Assembly (NCBI GenBank): GCA_963920665.1
Contig: OY987265.1
Span: 8,747,001 to 8,811,000 of the forward strand
Length of the DNA: 64,000 nucleotides
Reading direction: 5' to 3'
DNA from: Straminergon stramineum
Taxonomy: Eukaryota > Streptophyta > Bryopsida > Hypnales > Calliergonaceae
Under the pieces are notes generated by a model. It saw only the letters and a list, made by a program, of their open reading frames with translations, was not told the DNA's origin and made no database searches. Positions 59,620 through 64,000 of this stretch are shown piece after piece. A program made the translations under genes and the position numbers. Each line of letters opens with the position of its first letter. The first letter of the stretch is position 1.

Positions 59620-61278
59620 TGTTGTGATCGAGAGTAACAATATCTCACAGTGCCTTACTTCGGGATCGATTGTGCGAAAACCGCTTAAAAAAATATATGA
59701 AATTGCTCGTCCGATGCTATTGTCGAAAAGAAAGCATCACAACCTGAAAGAGCTAATCTCAGCAGGTGCAAAGTCGGAGGGCGTTGGTCCAGCCTCCACA
59801 CAGGAAGTCCTTTTCGGCAGAAACTATGACTGAAGCACAGACCAAAGAGAGAATTCAAGAAGTTAAGACAGTGCTCGACTAGAGAACAAAGGCACAGAGC
59901 TCATAAGCTCATTCTGATCTAGCGTTTCCAATTGGAAATACGTAAGCTGAAGCTTTTCAAGAGTATCCAGAAAATCAAGAAAGTTGCCTCAGCAAGAAAC
60001 ATAGAGCCTAAACTCTATCAAAACTCTCTCGGATATATATTTCTAGACGATAGGAAGAAAGAATCAAGCACACTAGAAAGAGGCAATAGAAACTAATGGC
60101 GTCTGAATTCTGATGATCGCCTTGAGGACATATACGTTAGGCCATTTCCTCTCAAGGCGTGTTGAGCGACGGCACCTGAGGGATATGGGGACCACAAGGA
60201 ATAAAAAAAAAAACTAAAAAACTTCCACGAACCGAGTCACAAAAACAAGCTTCACCAGCCAACTTGCCTAGGACCTACAGAAAAGCGAACAAATACCGAA
60301 TTTCCGCATAAACGGTCATACGTCAGCACTGTAGACGACTCTTCCAAACCTCCACAGTAGTATAGCTTCCCCCAACCAACCGCCCTGCCGGCACCACTCC
60401 TAGAAGCAAGGAGCGCGCGCGGCGAACCCGGAGGAATACAATCCCTAAAGCCCCGGCACCACACTCCCTCTCCTCTATCTTCACAAATCATCCTCTTCCA
60501 CAGAAATCATATTTTAAGTGATTCAATTTCTCTTAAAACTCTCTCAAGACTCTGGTCGTTCGACTCACATCCAATGCACATAGCTGGTATTAGCCAAGAC
60601 ATTTACCTAGAGCATGTCAGCAGAAAAGCCGTCGACAACAACCAATTCTGCAGCTCGTTGATGAAAAATTGAACCACGTCCGCCGTCCTCAGTGCTCCGG
60701 ATTCCAATCCAGGCGAGAATGGACTCGTTTGAAGCGCAATCTTACAAGACCTCTGTAGCAATGTGTCAGCCGTGAATGCAGGAGAAGCAGACTGGCAGCT
60801 ATGGGAATAGAAAATTTGCAAATGACAAGCAAGCAAGGTTGGAACTTGGAAGTGCAAGGCTCGGATGAATGAGTGTGGTGCGAATGGAAGACGCAGGCTA
60901 CCATAAATACAACACGATTTCCCCCCATCTTCCCAATTTCTAGATTTCATTATCATGTTCACGACGCGGTGATTTCTGTGGGGAACCCAGAACTTTGGTT
61001 CCCAGGGGCATTTGCAAAAACTCTATTGAATTTTTTTAGTCAGTTTTCTTAAGTTTGATGTTCAGACTGAACAGGTAGCTTCCTTCCCGGCCAGGGAGAA
61101 TTGACCCCCTCATTGTAAAAAAGTGCCCTGTATTTTGTACCACATTTTCTGGTATTTCTTCATCTCTTCTATCTACTTTGGGGCCTTTGATTGCAAATAT
61201 GGATTCAAAATTTTCAACTTTTATCATGTGTTGCAAATAAATAAAAATTCAGTGTTGAAACTGCAGGTCAATTCACTC
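59620..61278. other. Upstream region of SAUR 2
   Basis: Should hold the promoter and leader of the minus-strand SAUR gene. A GC-richer patch at about 60240-60480 may mark its start, by analogy with SAUR 1, whose leader also begins over 1 kb upstream. No other gene is supported. Confidence 0.35.
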
Positions 61279-61372
61279 TGGCCACAGCATCCCTTGCAAT
61301 ATAATTTCGTTACATTTGGAAATCGTCCATGTGTTTCAAAAAGAAAAAAAAAGAAAAAAAGAAAAAATTGTT
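61279..61372 (+). repeat. Retroposon 3' tail, diverged
   Basis: GGCCACAGC, then CCCTTGCAATATAATTTCG, TTACATTTGGAAATCG, GTGTTTC and a run of A with G interruptions. The layout is that of the 57.1-kb copy with a decayed hairpin. Confidence 0.55.
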
Positions 61373-62585
61373 ACATTTGTGTCCACAAAAAACACCCAAA
61401 AACCAAATAGGTGGCTTCTGCATACTTGTTGCAAGTACATACGTATGTAGTATGGCCTGTGGTATTCATGTTTGTGGGGACTGGGATTGCCAAGTGTTGT
61501 TCCAGCATTAGTTGGATGGGTACAATTCCTTGAGCCAAGTCTCCCATCTATGCATATCTCCTTGCAAAAGTGTTGGGTCTTCAATTAAAGGGGCCAGGTC
61601 TGATGCTTCGTGGATGGCCAGGTCCAGTGCAGCTCATTTTTTAATATCTGTGTACAATTTTGAAAACTAGTTTTTTGTGTTTTGATTGCATACCTTAGAC
61701 ACAGTTAGTGGAAATTGTGAAACTCTGCAATGACATGGTATCATGACTGCTATCTTGTGTGTCCAACCTTCGGGGGAACTTGTGGTGGTGTCAAATATCA
61801 GGGTCAAGATTCGCGCAAGGGCATTAGTTACTATTGCAAAAGAAGTCCATGATAGCTACAAACATAACATTGTTTACCAATGAGGCACGGGTCTCTTTTT
61901 GTACCCTTGAAAAGGAAACCTGTATAGCAAACAAAATTGTCTTATTCTTGTTTGATGGCTCCTCAGCCAGCCAAACCCAATCCTTGAATTAACTCATAAG
62001 TCCCTTCCAGGGATGTACCAAAGCATAATACCTCTCCAGCCATAGGCATGACCATTGCCTTGGCTTATACAATGTTATATATGTAAGGTCACTAAAATTT
62101 TATATGAATACTGGAAATCTTTTATGTAGACTGGACAACAAAAGCCTAGTCTTGAATCTTGATGCATTCTGTGCTGCCACCACAGAAATTATATTTACAA
62201 AAAAATACTGGAATTCGAGAGGTATTGGTACAGCATCTTTAAGATTGGCATTGATATTATCTCAAGTTTGTGGTAGAGAATAAAATGACGAATTTCGTAC
62301 ACATGCAATGACCCAAAATGGAAAAACAGAAAAAATGAAGTTTGACCTCACGGTTAAGTTAAGTTATGGTTTGGGCCAAGTTTTAAGATAGGATTAACTG
62401 ACGAGGTTGTGATTGATACAGCTCTCCAACCAGAAAGCACAGGGACGGTGTGAAGGACAGCTTTGTGTCCTCGTAAGTACTACTTGACCATACTATGTGT
62501 ACAGTCTGCTCTTTGCCTAACCATGGGAGGAAAGGCATGCCTCAAAGCAGCAATTGCCATTTGTGTGATCCAAACTTTCAATCCA
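61373..62585. other. Intergenic, nothing recognised
   Basis: No supported gene or repeat boundary. Confidence 0.4.
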
Positions 62586-62587
62586 AT

Positions 62588-62640
62588 TTTCAATGAAATT
62601 TCATTTCATTTGTGGAAAAAAAACACTAAAAAAAAAACAC
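62588..62640 (+). repeat. Retroposon 3' tail, diverged
   Basis: CAATGAAATTTCATTTCATT followed by TGTGG and a run of A. The stem ATGAAATTTCAT is still a perfect palindrome although its loop differs from the main type. Confidence 0.55.
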
Positions 62641-63334
62641 TTTCAATCCAATCCAATCAACTCATTTGCAAAAATTGAGGAAATAGTAGAGTTATCCTAA
62701 GATCATCCCTTGTGTTTCACATCCTAAAAGGTGCGAAAATTTAAGGGAAAATTTGCACACACACAACTCAAATTATCAATCAAATCAACCATTGTAGTTA
62801 TACCATAAGATATATATACAAGTTTACATATGCAACCGAAATTGATACCTTCTTACAATTTTTTGTTATTTTATGGTGGTAGTCGTGCCATATTAAAACT
62901 ATTGTGCCCTTGCAAATTTAAATCATCAATCAAATCATACCATGGAATTATGGAACAAGTGTGGGTTGAAGGTTGAAAACTCAAATTTGGTCCTCAAATA
63001 GGTGCAAATTCAACTTTTGCACATGGACTAACAAGGATAATTTAGACATGTATTTGCTATGCCAATTTTTCAATCCTATAATTGAATTTTTTTTTCCATA
63101 TAAATGCCCACATATATTATCTTGAATGGAAGCTAAATGAACAAAATTTGAATTAGTGGTTGCAAAGTTAAGTTCAATTTAATCTTTGTATTCTCAACAA
63201 GGGCAAGCATGGTCCATAGCCAATTCAACCCTCTAATTGCATATGAACCCTCCTAACCTATTGTAGAGCTAGCATGAATATGTAGCCAAGAGTTTGTTCA
63301 ATTGGTAATTTGCACCAAAGCCATCTAAAAAGCC
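62641..63334. other. AT-rich intergenic sequence, nothing recognised
   Basis: No supported gene. Confidence 0.4.
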
Positions 63335-63676
63335 GGTGGGCACCCCCAAAACACCTCCAAAATGCCACTTTTTGCTATTGTGTCTAGTTACTATTATTAG
63401 ATTGGTCAAATTTTCACATTTTCTTGTTAGCAAGTGGAAGGAGGTCTAACTCTTTACTCTCTGTAAATCTTCCAAATCAATTATATATGTACCTATATGG
63501 AAGGAGTGATTTTAGAACCAAACTTTGTTCCTTCATAACTTTTGCATATAGTATCCAAATGTTGCATTCTTTGGTGCATGGGAAGCCCCCTTTCACTTGT
63601 CAATAAAAAAATTTGACCAATCTAATAAGAGTAACTAGGCATAGTAACAAAACATGATGGTTTGGGGGTACCCACC
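63335..63676. mobile_element. 342-bp MITE with arms of about 75 bp
   Basis: The left arm starts GGTGGGCACCCCCAAA and includes TAGTTACTATTATTAGATTG and GTCAAATTTT. The right arm is the complement with few changes (GGTGGGTACCCCCAAA at its outer end). The interior is non-coding. A shorter relative is at 50232-50508. No clear target duplication was seen here. Confidence 0.8.
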
Positions 63677-64000
63677 TTCTTATAGGCCTTGAAACTCTAA
63701 AATGGAAACTACTATATAATACCTGACAACTCTCAATCGTCCACCTTATTCTACCATTCAAAAGAATTGTGCATTATATATATAATATGATTGACATTTT
63801 TTGTCTTGCATATTCAACATTCAATTCTTATGCAATTCAAATCAAACACACCAAATTTGGATTTTGAAAAAGCAAAACTCTATTTTCGGTGATTTATTTC
63901 ATTTAAAATTCATAGTTCTACATGATAATTGATTAAAAACCATTTGTGATTATTTTTTTTTAATTTGATTGCCACAATATGTAGGAAACATGCATACACA

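Noticed and set aside
60603..60962. Minus-strand frame of 119 residues upstream of SAUR 2
   Set aside because: No recognisable domain; more likely promoter or leader sequence of the SAUR gene.

Overview
The window looks like nuclear DNA from a land plant. It holds two SAUR (small auxin-up RNA) genes, a plant-type cytochrome b561 membrane protein, a spliced proline-rich GPI-anchor-type (arabinogalactan-like) protein, and a 14-exon gene for Integrator complex subunit 2. Introns are short with GT...AG ends. Genes sit in GC-richer islands inside long AT-rich, repeat-filled deserts. The species cannot be fixed from the sequence. A non-flowering land plant is possible but not shown.

Layout: 1.3-2.7 kb, cytochrome b561 gene (minus strand). 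3.2-18.0 kb, a transposon-rich stretch: short inverted-repeat elements flanked by TTAA, a MITE with about 29-bp ends, a PIF/Harbinger-like element, two inverted blocks of a ~240-bp satellite-like repeat, and two cases of one element nested in another. 18.3-25.1 kb, INTS2 (plus), with a foldback element in its tenth intron. 26.1 kb, a broken elongator tRNA-Met gene. 32.1-33.5 kb, 3' part of the proline-rich gene (plus). 33.5-52 kb, mostly gene-free and AT-rich, with a 381-bp foldback, GC-rich debris at 43.3-45.1 kb and more elements. 52.8-54.9 kb, SAUR gene 1 with a probable spliced leader (plus). 59.2-59.6 kb, SAUR gene 2 (minus), convergent with the first. 60-64 kb, repeats.

The genes do not form one pathway. 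Only the SAUR pair shares a family and probably an auxin or growth context. The main surprise is the set of TTAA-flanked elements with CCC...GGG ends (at least seven copies in at least four sequence types). TTAA targets with CCC ends are the hallmark of piggyBac-type transposition, which is not usually associated with plants. A second recurring item is a retroposon 3' tail with a small perfect hairpin followed by A-rich sequence, seen about ten times. No transposase or reverse transcriptase gene, rRNA gene or CRISPR array was found.
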